Notes under the pieces: generated by a model
Databases searched by the model: none
The model's input: only the letters and a program-made list of their open reading frames with translations
What the model was told of the DNA's origin: nothing
Made by a program: the position numbers and the translations under genes
Source of the DNA: Seonamhaeicola algicola
GTDB taxonomy: Bacteria; Bacteroidota; Bacteroidia; Flavobacteriales; Flavobacteriaceae
Direction of reading: 5' to 3'
DNA length: 64,000 nucleotides
Assembly: GCF_007997385.1 (NCBI RefSeq)
Contig: NZ_VOSC01000012.1
Span: forward strand, 62,001 to 126,000
Shown here: piece after piece, positions 19,461 to 28,999 of the stretch
How positions within the stretch are numbered: the first letter of the stretch is position 1
How the letters are laid out: every line of letters starts with the position of its first letter

Positions 19461-22455
19461 TTATTAAAAATAAAATAGTAATAACAACAAAAAATAAAAC
19501 GCCGTACAGCCACCAATTATCTGTACTGTTTAATATAATTGCAGAGGTATCACCTGTTAATATAAAACCAGCCCAATAATACGGGTGTTTTAAATTAGGG
19601 TCGTCAGTACTATTTAAGTAATCTAATTTAGCATTTTTTAAGGCTATACTTTTGGTTTCACCATTTTTTAAGTGTCTATAAAAAGCAGTCATTATTTGTT
19701 GTGTAGCCATGTCTGGCGCACTCCATAAACTAGACAAAACAGCCGGAACACCTGCAGCGGTAAAAGCAGTATTCATAGACACAATACCTTGGCCTGTTTT
19801 TAGCTTACCAACACCCGTATTACAAGCACTTAAAACAGCCATATTAGCATTGAGGTTTAAACCATAAAGTTCTGAGATGTAAAGTTCATAATCTTCATTT
19901 CCGTCATTAAAAACCAAACTACTTAATTCTGCATCTTGATCATTGATAAAAGAATGCATTGACAAGTGTAAAATTGAATATTTATTAGGTAAATTAGTAA
20001 AAGAGGTTTTTGTAGCTTTTTCATTAATATATATATCACTACTGTTAAATAACTTTGATATAGACTTTACCTCATTTATAGCTCCTTCTAAATAATAAGG
20101 TTCACCTCTAACTGCTAATTGTAAATTTGACGGTTTAAATGATGAATAAGATGGTGCAAACAACGCAATATCTTTAACTTGGTTTGCTTCAATATATACA
20201 TTGGTTGAATTTATAAAACTAAAAGCTGATGCATAACTTATATTTAGGTTGTTTAATAAATAATTACCATTATAAGCCAATAATTCAAAAGGTAAATAAT
20301 ACAAAATATCATCGGGTATTATATAAACCTCTCCATTTGTTTTTAAAATATTTGTATTGGTAAAAAGTTCATCAAACAACTTATTAGAATAGTTTACTAT
20401 TGAGTTTGTTTTAGAGCTTGGGTTTTTTAATAATGTTACCATTTCAACTACTCTATCTTTTAAGTTTTTGTAATTTTTAATTTTAGCAACCTTTATTCCT
20501 TTTTCTTTATTTACTTCTAACCTAAAAAGGGCTCCACGAACTTGTTTAAACTTAATAACGTAATGTTGCTTAATATTTTCCAATACAGCATTAGTGTTTA
20601 CTAAACCTGCTATTTTATTGGTATTTTGGGCTAATTGATTATTTATTTTTTCAAGTTTAATATTATATTCAAAAATGAGCTGATTAATACTATCAGACTT
20701 ATTTTCTAAATATTGTTTTTTTAAATGTGTAATATTAGTTCTTAAACGCTGTTCTTTCTTTATTAAACTATCTAAAGCTGTGGTTTTAGAGGTTTTCCTG
20801 TTATTAATAAATGTATTTAATAAATGTTTAGACTCAATAGATTCCGTGAATATTAAGAATTTATTTAATTTTGATTCAGCCAATAATCCTTGTGATGCTT
20901 TAGAAAAAAAATAGTAACAAATATCAGAATATAAAGCATTAACCCTTTCATTTAAAATTTCTTCATTTAAATTAGCCTGAAACTGTTTTAGCGCAAGCCA
21001 ATATAATTTTTCTGTAATTACTGTTTTGGCTGTAGTTTCAAAAGCTTGTGCTAAATTTAAAAAGCGTTGTGTATCACTTAAAACGGTACCAGGAACAAAA
21101 TTTTTATAAGATACCGTTCTTATGTCAATATCATTATTACCTCTGTAATATTGTCTTATTAAATAGTTAATATCAGTATAAGCATCTTCGTATTTTTCAG
21201 ATTTTACATTTAAAATTATACGTTTTTCTAATGCAGATTTTGCTATAAACAAAGGCAATTCTTTTTTTAAATTTAAATCTTTAATAATAGCTTTTGCCTT
21301 GGTTAACTCATTATTTGCCATAAAAACATTAGCAAAATGCAAGTCATACTCTTCTCTTATAAAATACAGATCTTTGCTTGGGAAATATTTTTTTCCTTGA
21401 TTTAAATAAAAAAGTGCTTTTTCCTTATAATCAGCTTCATAATATTCTACTAAATACAAATGACTTAAACATATTAAATCCTTTATATTATCATTAAGTA
21501 ATTTTTGAGGTTTTGCTTCCTTTAGCATTTCGTTGAGATGAAATAACATTTGTTGTTCATTACCTACAATTCTATATTTTTCAATGAAGTAGTTGTGAAG
21601 TTTCATCTCTTTTTCAACATCTCTTTTATCTAAGCCTATTTTTTTATTGGCCTCTACATCATTTTTATAAACTTTAAATGCTTTTTTTAAATAGTTAATA
21701 GACTGTTGAAATTTACCAGTACTACTCATAAAATCTGACAAACCAAGATAAACTCTAATTAAATCATTTACTGCATTGGCATTTTCATAAACTGTTTGTG
21801 CTTTTTTTAGGTATTTTAAAAATAATTTGGGGTTGTCTAAAAACCTATACCTATAAAGTTCTGAAAGGCTCATGTAGTTTAACCCCAAAACACTTGGCTT
21901 TTTTATTTTTAAATCTTCACAAAGCTTAATAGCCTTTAAATAAGCATTTACGGCCTCATTTAATTTACCTATTTGTTTGTATGTAACCCCTGATTTTTGA
22001 AGTGTTTCTAACAATAATAAAGAATCAATAGCATTTCTTTTATACTGATATTTTAATGATTGGGTTATGAAATAATCACTATCGGTAATATTTTTTTTAC
22101 TATTTGAATATTCATATAGTTTATTATAAATTCTATATATGCGCTCAGGAGTTGGGTTGAATTCTTTTAAAGATTCTGTTTGATTTTTTAATACTTCAAA
22201 CACACTATCAGATTGTTTAGCTACTAATTCAACCTCACTTTTTTCAAGAGCACTTAATAACTTTAAAAAAGGCAATGTATCTTGTTCTGTACGCTGCGCA
22301 ATTTCAACGGCCTGTAGCCTTAATTTTAAAGCCGCATTATAGTCATTTTGTTGTTGTAAAGAATCTGCAATTCTTGTATAATATTGCCAATTATTTTGAG
22401 AAACTATAAATTGACTTGCAAACAAAATAACATGAAATAGAAATATGCGTTTCAT
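19435..22455 (-). CDS. Exported TPR-CHAT (caspase-like) protein with C-terminal anchor, locus B
   Basis: A 1006-residue protein, similar in plan to the one at 12694. A signal peptide (about 1-19) is followed by TPR-type helical repeats over about 20-540 and a coiled-coil stretch around 555-620. The CHAT domain spans about 690-965, with predicted catalytic His834 in LHLSMH and Cys878 in LSACNTG. A C-terminal TM helix lies near 978-1000, followed by KKRPKIS. Topology predicts a periplasmic protease domain held at the inner membrane. It converges on the sigma/anti-sigma/lipoprotein genes. In known CHAT proteases, such as those in type III-E CRISPR and gasdermin systems, the same His/Cys pair cuts protein targets; the target here is unknown. 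Confidence 0.88.
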   Translation of the reverse strand: MKRIFLFHVILFASQFIVSQNNWQYYTRIADSLQQQNDYNAALKLRLQAVEIAQRTEQDTLPFLKLLSALEKSEVELVAKQSDSVFEVLKNQTESLKEFNPTPERIYRIYNKLYEYSNSKKNITDSDYFITQSLKYQYKRNAIDSLLLLETLQKSGVTYKQIGKLNEAVNAYLKAIKLCEDLKIKKPSVLGLNYMSLSELYRYRFLDNPKLFLKYLKKAQTVYENANAVNDLIRVYLGLSDFMSSTGKFQQSINYLKKAFKVYKNDVEANKKIGLDKRDVEKEMKLHNYFIEKYRIVGNEQQMLFHLNEMLKEAKPQKLLNDNIKDLICLSHLYLVEYYEADYKEKALFYLNQGKKYFPSKDLYFIREEYDLHFANVFMANNELTKAKAIIKDLNLKKELPLFIAKSALEKRIILNVKSEKYEDAYTDINYLIRQYYRGNNDIDIRTVSYKNFVPGTVLSDTQRFLNLAQAFETTAKTVITEKLYWLALKQFQANLNEEILNERVNALYSDICYYFFSKASQGLLAESKLNKFLIFTESIESKHLLNTFINNRKTSKTTALDSLIKKEQRLRTNITHLKKQYLENKSDSINQLIFEYNIKLEKINNQLAQNTNKIAGLVNTNAVLENIKQHYVIKFKQVRGALFRLEVNKEKGIKVAKIKNYKNLKDRVVEMVTLLKNPSSKTNSIVNYSNKLFDELFTNTNILKTNGEVYIIPDDILYYLPFELLAYNGNYLLNNLNISYASAFSFINSTNVYIEANQVKDIALFAPSYSSFKPSNLQLAVRGEPYYLEGAINEVKSISKLFNSSDIYINEKATKTSFTNLPNKYSILHLSMHSFINDQDAELSSLVFNDGNEDYELYISELYGLNLNANMAVLSACNTGVGKLKTGQGIVSMNTAFTAAGVPAVLSSLWSAPDMATQQIMTAFYRHLKNGETKSIALKNAKLDYLNSTDDPNLKHPYYWAGFILTGDTSAIILNSTDNWWLYGVLFFVVITILFLIIKKRPKIS

Positions 22456-22604
22456 AAAAACTATAATTAGTTAATTGAGTTTTTAATAGAAAAAACTTAC
22501 AAATCGAATATACTACTTTTTTATATAGCTTATGTAAATACCATTATGCTTTTTAGTTTTCATTTATTAATAATAAAACTAACTTTACAATATAAAAACT
22601 TGTT

Positions 22605-23213
22605 ATGTTTAACACACTAATTATAGGAGGCGGAGCCGCAGGTTTATCTTGTGCATTGGTTTTAGGCTCTGCAAAAAACAAATCTTTTGCACAAAATAAG
22701 CGCGTTGGTATTTTTGTACACCAAAAAACATCGCATTTACAAACAGCTTTATTTAATAATGTTTTGGGGCTGGCTCCTGGAACTACTGGTGCTTCTATAT
22801 TAGAAAAAGGTAAACAACAATTAACTGAGCTTTACCCACATGTTGAGCAAATTGATAAAGAAAAAGTTTTAGAAATCACAAAATTTGAAGAAGGGTTTGA
22901 AGTTATAACTAACAAAAACAGCTATAAAACTAAAATTGTAGTAGTAGCGGTTGGATACACTAACTTAATGCGCATTAAAGGTTTAGAAGATTATATTGAA
23001 CCACACCCGCGCTCGCCAATTGAAAAAGAACGTATTTGGTTAAAAAACAACGATCATTTAATTGAAAAAAATTTATACGTTGCTGGATCACTTGCCGGAT
23101 GGCGTAGCCAATTTGCTATTGCCACTGGTAGTGGTGCACATGTGGCTACTGATATTTTAACACTTTGGAATGACGGTAAACACACCAAAGTACATGATAA
23201 AGTTGATGGATAA
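22605..23213 (+). CDS. Small FAD-binding oxidoreductase, thioredoxin-reductase-like
   Basis: A 202-residue flavoprotein. The N-terminal dinucleotide-binding motif IIGGGAAGLSCAL and the C-terminal flavin motif NLYVAGSLAG are those of the thioredoxin-reductase fold. The protein is only about two-thirds of the usual ~310 residues. It lacks the inserted NADPH-binding domain and the CxxC redox pair, so it cannot act as an ordinary thioredoxin reductase. The start is clear and no frameshift is seen. It may rely on another electron source; the partner is unknown. It is divergent from the locus B CHAT gene. Confidence 0.75.
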   Translation: MFNTLIIGGGAAGLSCALVLGSAKNKSFAQNKRVGIFVHQKTSHLQTALFNNVLGLAPGTTGASILEKGKQQLTELYPHVEQIDKEKVLEITKFEEGFEVITNKNSYKTKIVVVAVGYTNLMRIKGLEDYIEPHPRSPIEKERIWLKNNDHLIEKNLYVAGSLAGWRSQFAIATGSGAHVATDILTLWNDGKHTKVHDKVDG

Positions 23214-24809
23214 TTAGTGAGCCGTTTCGCTTAACTTAATTACCTCTTCAATCATTATATCTGTTTTATTAATAACCTCTTCAAAAGCGCCATTACCATA
23301 TAATTGTTCGGCTAATGATGCTTTTAAATATTGTTTTACCTCATCATGATAAGCCACAAAGGTTATTTTTGACCGTGTTTGGGTATTAACATAGTCTTGA
23401 AATTTAACAACCATGTCATCATCTACTTCAAAACTATCAATAAAATCTTTTCTTGAGATACCGTCGTATGCATGACGATCTAAATCTAACTGCCTAAAAA
23501 TAAAGTTATCAAAAAACTGATATTGTTCTATATACTGCAATGTTTCATTATGTAGCGTATTATCTATTGGTACAAAAACATCAGGAATTATACCGCCACC
23601 GCCATATACTATTTTACCTTTTGGGGTTTTAAACTTTAAAGAATCGGCTACTTCAATTTTAGTAGGGTCTAAGAGTTCGCCACTATCTAATCTTTCAGAA
23701 TATTCATCATAATAATCTTTGTGCCCTATGGTTTTATAAGGCCTTTGAATAGATCTGCCTGTTGGTGTATAATAACGTGAAACGGTTAAACGTACTGCGC
23801 TACCATCACCTAAATCCATTTCGCGTTGTACTAATCCTTTACCATAACTCCGCCTTCCTACAATAACACCTTTATCGTTATCTTGTAAGGCTCCTGCAAC
23901 AATTTCGCTGGCCGATGCTGAGTTTTCATCTATAAGTACATATACGTTTCCGTTTTCAAAACTACCGCGTTTTGTAGCGTAACTTTCTTCTATGTGGCCA
24001 CGTTTATCTTTGGTGAATAAAATGAGCTTGTTTTTACCTAAAAACTCATCAACCATTTGCTCTGCAATGGATAAAAAACCACCAGGATTTCCACGTAAAT
24101 CTAAAGCTATTTCAGTGGCGCCACTATCAATTAGTTTGTCAAGGCCTTTTTTAAATTCTTTGTAAGTTGACTCTGCAAACCTATTAACTTTTATGTAGCC
24201 TAATTTGTTGGTAAGCATGTATGATGCATCAACACTTTTTATGGGTATTACACCACGTTTTACGGTAAAATTTAAAAGCTTGGGCGCTCCTTTTCTATAA
24301 ACTGTTAAATCTACTTTAGAATTTATTGGCCCTTTAAGTCTTTTTACAATATCACCATCAATTATATTATTTCCAAAAAGCGAATCGCCATTAGCCATCA
24401 AAATTCTATCACCACCTTTAATGCCTGCTTTTTCACTTGGGCCACCTTCAATAGCCCTAATAACTGTAATAGTATCTCGGTAAGTATAAAAACTAACACC
24501 AATGCCTACAAAATCGCCTTTCATGTTTTCGGTAACACGCTCTAAATCTTCTTTTGGAATGTAAACGGAGTGCGGATCTAGATTATTTAAAATACCGTTT
24601 ACTGTAACATCAACAATACTATCAGTATTAATATCATCTACATAATCGTATTCTATATAATCTATTAACCGGTTTAGCTTTTCTTTTTTACTGTTAGTTG
24701 AAAATAACTTATCTGGAGAATCACTAAAATTTAGTTTTCCACCAATAAAAATGCCTGCAGCTGTTGCTACTCCTAAAAAAAGGGGCAAATATTTTTTTTT
24801 GTAAAACAT
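23214..24809 (-). CDS. S41-family C-terminal processing peptidase (CtpA-like)
   Basis: A periplasmic serine protease that trims or degrades proteins from their C-termini. The 531-residue product starts with a membrane-anchoring signal (LPLFLGVATAAGIFIGG), followed by a PDZ domain (about residues 85-170, with FVGIGVSF and AGIKGGDRIL). The S41 catalytic core has the serine in ENSASASEIVAG and the general-base lysine in SYGKGLVQ. The C-terminal region contains YYTPTGRSIQRP, typical of the family. The start codon overlaps the stop of the dCMP deaminase gene by one base (TAATG), so they form an operon. Confidence 0.93.
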   Translation of the reverse strand: MFYKKKYLPLFLGVATAAGIFIGGKLNFSDSPDKLFSTNSKKEKLNRLIDYIEYDYVDDINTDSIVDVTVNGILNNLDPHSVYIPKEDLERVTENMKGDFVGIGVSFYTYRDTITVIRAIEGGPSEKAGIKGGDRILMANGDSLFGNNIIDGDIVKRLKGPINSKVDLTVYRKGAPKLLNFTVKRGVIPIKSVDASYMLTNKLGYIKVNRFAESTYKEFKKGLDKLIDSGATEIALDLRGNPGGFLSIAEQMVDEFLGKNKLILFTKDKRGHIEESYATKRGSFENGNVYVLIDENSASASEIVAGALQDNDKGVIVGRRSYGKGLVQREMDLGDGSAVRLTVSRYYTPTGRSIQRPYKTIGHKDYYDEYSERLDSGELLDPTKIEVADSLKFKTPKGKIVYGGGGIIPDVFVPIDNTLHNETLQYIEQYQFFDNFIFRQLDLDRHAYDGISRKDFIDSFEVDDDMVVKFQDYVNTQTRSKITFVAYHDEVKQYLKASLAEQLYGNGAFEEVINKTDIMIEEVIKLSETAH

Positions 24810-25240
24810 TAGGCTGTTAAATCTTCAATTAATTTTAATTCAATACCTGCTTTTTTTAAAAACTTTAAACCAGAATCATCTTTATATTTTGTATGATAAA
24901 CAACCCTAATAATTCCTGCTTGGTGTATAAGTTTACTGCACTCTTTACAAGGTGATAATGTTATGTACAATGTAGCGCCTTTGCAAGATTGTGTTGATGC
25001 TGCTACTTTTAAAATAGCGTTAGCCTCGGCATGTAAAACGTACCATTTTGTATAGTTTTCTTCATCTTCACAGCAGTTTTCAAAACCAGATGGCGTGCCG
25101 TTATACCCATCTGAAATTATCATTCTATCTTTTACAATTACAGCGCCTACTTGTTTACGTTTGCAATATGATAACTTCCCCCACTCTTTAGCAATTCTTA
25201 AATATGCCTTATCGTACTTTAATTGTTTTTGTTCTGGCAT
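24809..25240 (-). CDS. dCMP deaminase family protein
   Basis: A zinc-dependent deoxycytidylate deaminase that supplies dUMP for thymidylate synthesis. At 143 residues it is of normal size. The zinc site is complete: HAEANAIL carries the histidine ligand and catalytic glutamate, and SPCKECSKLI carries the two cysteines. The extra CEDEENY region suggests the allosteric, ComEB/dCD-like group, though I cannot judge regulation. It is the first gene of a two-gene operon with the S41 peptidase. Confidence 0.92.
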   Translation of the reverse strand: MPEQKQLKYDKAYLRIAKEWGKLSYCKRKQVGAVIVKDRMIISDGYNGTPSGFENCCEDEENYTKWYVLHAEANAILKVAASTQSCKGATLYITLSPCKECSKLIHQAGIIRVVYHTKYKDDSGLKFLKKAGIELKLIEDLTA

Positions 25241-25417
25241 TAAATGTATGTATTAAAGCATGTGTTTGTTTAGCCTTTAATTTAAAACATATACAAACAC
25301 AAAATGTATAACGAATATAATTGCTATGTATTTTAAATACAATGCTTGTTAGTTAAAGTTTTATAAAACCTTACAGATTTTGTGGTATTTACGTAAAAAA
25401 TGCTTGAAAAGGTTGTG

Positions 25418-26011
25418 TTATGATGCTAAAAAGTCGCTTTCTAAAATCATTGGAATAACCAACCCAACAACAATAGCCGAAACTACCATAACCCAATCTC
25501 TTTTTGAAAAACGAAAGATTGTTTGCCCAATATAACCCAAAAATAGCACCACAAAAACTATAATTAACTGTGCTATTTCAATACCTAAAGCAAATTCTAA
25601 TAACATTATTAATTTATTATCAGAATCGCCTAATAAAATTTGAAACTCTCTAGCAAAGCCTAAACCATGAACTAAACCAAAAAATAACGTAGATATGAAT
25701 AAAACACCTATTTTTTCTTTTTGGGCATTTTTTCCAGCGGTAAACACATTAAATAAAGCTACTATAAAAATGGTTACGGGTATTAAAAACTCAACTATTT
25801 GAGCGTTAATTCTAACCACACCATATGATGCCAAAACTAATGATAATGTGTGCCCTAAAGTAAATGTAGATACTAAAAGCAACACTCGTTTCCAGTTTTT
25901 AAAAAGATACGGAACAGTTAATGCTATTAAAAACAAAACATGATCATAAGCATTAATATCTAACACATGATTTATACCGTATTCAACATTAAACCAAAAA
26001 TTTTCCATCAT
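25418..26011 (-). CDS. HupE/UreJ-family membrane protein
   Basis: A 197-residue protein with about six TM helices. It begins with FNVEYGINHVLDINAYDHVLFL and has FTLGHTLSL and FGLVHGLGFA, all typical of the HupE/UreJ family, with histidines and aspartates in the helices that may bind nickel or cobalt. The family is linked to metal supply for hydrogenase or urease, but flavobacteria often carry it without either enzyme, so the role here is open. Confidence 0.85.
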   Translation of the reverse strand: MMENFWFNVEYGINHVLDINAYDHVLFLIALTVPYLFKNWKRVLLLVSTFTLGHTLSLVLASYGVVRINAQIVEFLIPVTIFIVALFNVFTAGKNAQKEKIGVLFISTLFFGLVHGLGFAREFQILLGDSDNKLIMLLEFALGIEIAQLIIVFVVLFLGYIGQTIFRFSKRDWVMVVSAIVVGLVIPMILESDFLAS

Positions 26012-26037
26012 AATAATTAAGCTTTTAGGGTAACGCC

Positions 26038-26045
26038 CAAAGATA
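26038..26045 (-). promoter_or_regulatory. Candidate -7 element for the HupE/UreJ gene
   Basis: On the minus strand this reads TATCTTTG, an exact TAnnTTTG match, ending 27 bases upstream of the ATG at 26011. Confidence 0.5.
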
Positions 26046-26095
26046 CAATTAACTTATAATTTTTATTAATTAAATTAAAAAATAAACTATTAGTA

Positions 26096-26103
26096 TATAT
26101 TTG
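26096..26103 (+). promoter_or_regulatory. Candidate -7 element for the lipoprotein gene at 26128
   Basis: TATATTTG is an exact TAnnTTTG match. It overlaps the possible TTG start at 26101, which would then lie inside the promoter; this favours the ATG at 26128. Confidence 0.5.
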
Positions 26104-26127
26104 CGTTATACTAATAAAACAAGCTTT

Positions 26128-26640
26128 ATGAACAAATTAGTGCTTAGCGCTTTATGCGTTTTTTTTATAATGTTTTCATGCAAAAACACCCCTGAAAACA
26201 CCACCGAAAATACTAAAGACCAAAACCATAAAGTAACAGAAAAAGATATTACTAAAATTAAATACGCTGATTATTTACTTGATGAAAAAGCACAAATTTA
26301 TGCGGCAGAATGGGCAGAATACATTCAAATAAAAGAGGTTATTGCTAATTTAAAAAAGGCCGATTTATCGTTTTTTTTAGAAAACAAAGAAGTTGTAAAC
26401 AACACATTAACCGATTTTAAGAAAAACATACCCGAACCCTTAAATGCTGCTTCAATAACAGCCAGAATTAATGCTTTTGAAACAAAATTTTTAAAACTAG
26501 AAAGTCTATACAATTTACAATCTACCTCTAAGGCAGAACTCTTAGCAGTTATAAAAGACGTTTTCATTGCCTTTTCAAACTTAAATCTTCAAATAAACAA
26601 AAAAATAGAGTTTGATAATCAAGACATTATAAAACCTTAA
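26128..26640 (+). CDS. Lipoprotein of unknown function
   Basis: A 170-residue lipoprotein. I chose the ATG at 26128 because it gives a clean lipoprotein signal (MNKLVLSALC to MFSC, Cys16), while the frame could also open at a TTG nine codons earlier within the promoter. The mature protein is helical and charged, with no recognised domain. It is divergent from the HupE/UreJ gene. A terminator follows 20 bases after the stop. Confidence 0.65.
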   Translation: MNKLVLSALCVFFIMFSCKNTPENTTENTKDQNHKVTEKDITKIKYADYLLDEKAQIYAAEWAEYIQIKEVIANLKKADLSFFLENKEVVNNTLTDFKKNIPEPLNAASITARINAFETKFLKLESLYNLQSTSKAELLAVIKDVFIAFSNLNLQINKKIEFDNQDIIKP

Positions 26641-26660
26641 ATCTGTTTAAGTAAAAAAAC

Positions 26661-26690
26661 AGGCGTACGTGTAGTACGCCTATTTTTTTG
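26661..26690 (+). terminator. Rho-independent terminator
   Basis: The stem AGGCGTA/TACGCCT with a 7-base loop is followed by A and seven T, directly downstream of the lipoprotein gene. Confidence 0.8.
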
Positions 26691-26850
26691 CTCTCATTTT
26701 TATTAAAAAAATGTTAATATATTTATCAATTTAGTTAACTAAACAAGTATTAATATTAAATTGTAATCTTAAAACTTTTTTAATAAAAAATATGAAACAA
26801 TCTTGTTAAAAGTGCGTCTCATAACAAACTTTAAAACATAGTTCTTTAAA

Positions 26851-28944
26851 ATGAAAACTAACTCAAAACTCATACCCATTTATGGTTTAGCCATAATGTT
26901 GGGTGTTGCATCTTGTAAAAATGATGCCAAAAAAGAAACTGCTCAAGCAGAAACCACACCAGGAATTAACGTTGAATTCATGGATACATCTGTAAAGCCA
27001 AGTGACGATTTTTTTAGATACGTAAATGGAAAATGGCTTGATAACAATGAAATTCCTGATGATCGTACCCGTTGGGGAAGCTTTGATGAATTAAGAAAAA
27101 ACACCAATGATGATGCGCTTTCAATTTTAAGAGCAGCCATGGCTGATGATAAAGACCTCAACAAAATAAATGTTGTTCCTGGTTCCGATCAAGAAAAAGC
27201 CGTTATGCTTTTTCAAACTATCATGGATACTATTAACAGAAACAAACAAGGTTTAGAGCCTATAAAACCTTACTTAGCAAAAGTTGATGCCATTAAAAAC
27301 ATACAAGACCTACAAAATTATTTAATTGAAATGGAGCCTAACGGCGGCGGCGGTTTTTTTGGCTTTGGCGTGGCACCACATACTAAAAATAGTGACATTA
27401 ACGCTGGTTATCTTGGCACTGGCGGCTTGGGCTTACCAGATAGAGATTACTATGTTAAAGATGATGAAGATTCAAAAGAAAAAAGAACGCAATATGTAGC
27501 TTATATTACAAAAATGCTTCAATTTTTAGGTGATGATGAAGCTACTGCAAACGCCGAAGCTAAAAAAATTCTTGCTTTTGAAACACGTTTAGCAGAACCA
27601 AGAATGGATAAAGTAGATCGAAGAGATGCCCGCAAACGCTACAACCCAAGATCTATAAACGATTTACAAAAAATGGTACCTGCCATTAACTGGAAAGACT
27701 ACTTTACAGGTATTGGCGTTACCCAAATTGATACCGTTATTGTTACTGAAGTAAAATACATGGATGCACTACAAACAATTTTCAATGAAAATAATGTAGA
27801 TGATTGGAAATCTTACCTACGCTGGAATTTATTTAACGACGCTGCCGGTGCTTTAAGTACAGATTTAGAAACAGCCTCATGGGAATTTTACAGCAAAACT
27901 TTAAGAGGAGCAAAAAAACAACAACCACGTGATGAAAATGCTCTGCAAACTCTTAACGGTACTATTGGCGAAGCATTAGGAAAACTTTATGTTGATGAAA
28001 AATTTCCGCCAGAAGCCAAAGTAAAGGCCGAAAAAATGATTGCTAACGTTATTAAAGCTTTTGAAAACAGAATTAATAACTTAAACTGGATGAGCCCTGA
28101 AACTAAAGAAAAAGCCGTTGAAAAACTATTAGCTTTAAAAGTGAAAATTGCTTATCCCGATACGTGGAGAGACTACTCTGAATTAGAAATTAGTGGCGTT
28201 GAAGAAGGCGGATCATTCTTTCAAAATATGCTTAATGCAAGCAAGTGGTCGCACAACACAAACTTAAAAGATTTAGGGAAACCTGTTGATAAAAGCCGTT
28301 GGTTTATGGCGCCACAAGTGGTAAACGCTTATTTTAATCCGCCGTTTAATGAAATTGTTTTTCCTGCTGCTATTTTACAACCTCCTTTTTATAACTATCA
28401 AGCTGATGATGCTGTAAATTACGGTGGTATTGGCGCTGTTATTGGTCATGAAATTTCACATTGTTTTGATGATTCTGGAGCACGCTATGACAAAGATGGT
28501 AACTTAAACAACTGGTGGACAGACGAAGATTTAAAACAATTTGAAACCTTAGGTAAAAACCTTGCAGACCAATATAGTGCTATTGAAGTTTTACCTGAAA
28601 CTAATATAAATGGGCCTTTTACTTTAGGTGAAAACATTGGTGATTTAGGTGGTGTTGTTGCTGCTTATGATGCTTTACAATTAAGCTTTGAAGAAAACGG
28701 AAGACCAGAAAACATAGATGGTTTTACACCTGAACAACGTTTCTTTATGTCTTGGGGAACTATTTGGAGAACTAAAATGAGAGATGATGCGCTTAAAAAT
28801 CAAATTAAAACCGATCCGCATTCACCAGGCATGACAAGAGCGGTTCAGCCACTTTTAAACGTTGATGCATTTTATGATGCTTTTGATATTAAAGAAGGCG
28901 ACAAATTATACATAAAACCAGAAAACCGCGTTAAAATTTGGTAA
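26851..28944 (+). CDS. M13-family (neprilysin/PepO-like) zinc metallopeptidase, lipoprotein
   Basis: A 697-residue endopeptidase of the M13 family, which cuts small peptides outside the cytoplasm. The signal peptide ends at VASC (Cys22), so it is lipid-anchored. The zinc site is intact: HEISH at residues 533-537 and the third ligand in GENIGD (Glu594, Asp598). Other family hallmarks are VNAYFNPPFNEIVFPAAILQ, the substrate-binding NAYF, and the near-C-terminal RVQPLLN-like RAVQPLLNVDAFYDAF. It ends KIW, the usual M13 C-terminal Trp. Monocistronic, with its own terminator. Confidence 0.95.
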   Translation: MKTNSKLIPIYGLAIMLGVASCKNDAKKETAQAETTPGINVEFMDTSVKPSDDFFRYVNGKWLDNNEIPDDRTRWGSFDELRKNTNDDALSILRAAMADDKDLNKINVVPGSDQEKAVMLFQTIMDTINRNKQGLEPIKPYLAKVDAIKNIQDLQNYLIEMEPNGGGGFFGFGVAPHTKNSDINAGYLGTGGLGLPDRDYYVKDDEDSKEKRTQYVAYITKMLQFLGDDEATANAEAKKILAFETRLAEPRMDKVDRRDARKRYNPRSINDLQKMVPAINWKDYFTGIGVTQIDTVIVTEVKYMDALQTIFNENNVDDWKSYLRWNLFNDAAGALSTDLETASWEFYSKTLRGAKKQQPRDENALQTLNGTIGEALGKLYVDEKFPPEAKVKAEKMIANVIKAFENRINNLNWMSPETKEKAVEKLLALKVKIAYPDTWRDYSELEISGVEEGGSFFQNMLNASKWSHNTNLKDLGKPVDKSRWFMAPQVVNAYFNPPFNEIVFPAAILQPPFYNYQADDAVNYGGIGAVIGHEISHCFDDSGARYDKDGNLNNWWTDEDLKQFETLGKNLADQYSAIEVLPETNINGPFTLGENIGDLGGVVAAYDALQLSFEENGRPENIDGFTPEQRFFMSWGTIWRTKMRDDALKNQIKTDPHSPGMTRAVQPLLNVDAFYDAFDIKEGDKLYIKPENRVKIW

Positions 28945-28966
28945 TAACCCATTACTTATACATCAA

Positions 28967-28999
28967 AAAAAATCGGCATTAAAAATGCCGATTTTTTTT
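28967..28999. terminator. Bidirectional terminator
   Basis: The stem AAAAATCGGCAT/ATGCCGATTTTT with a five-base loop and a T run lies between the M13 peptidase (+) and the converging TPR protein gene (-). Confidence 0.85.
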
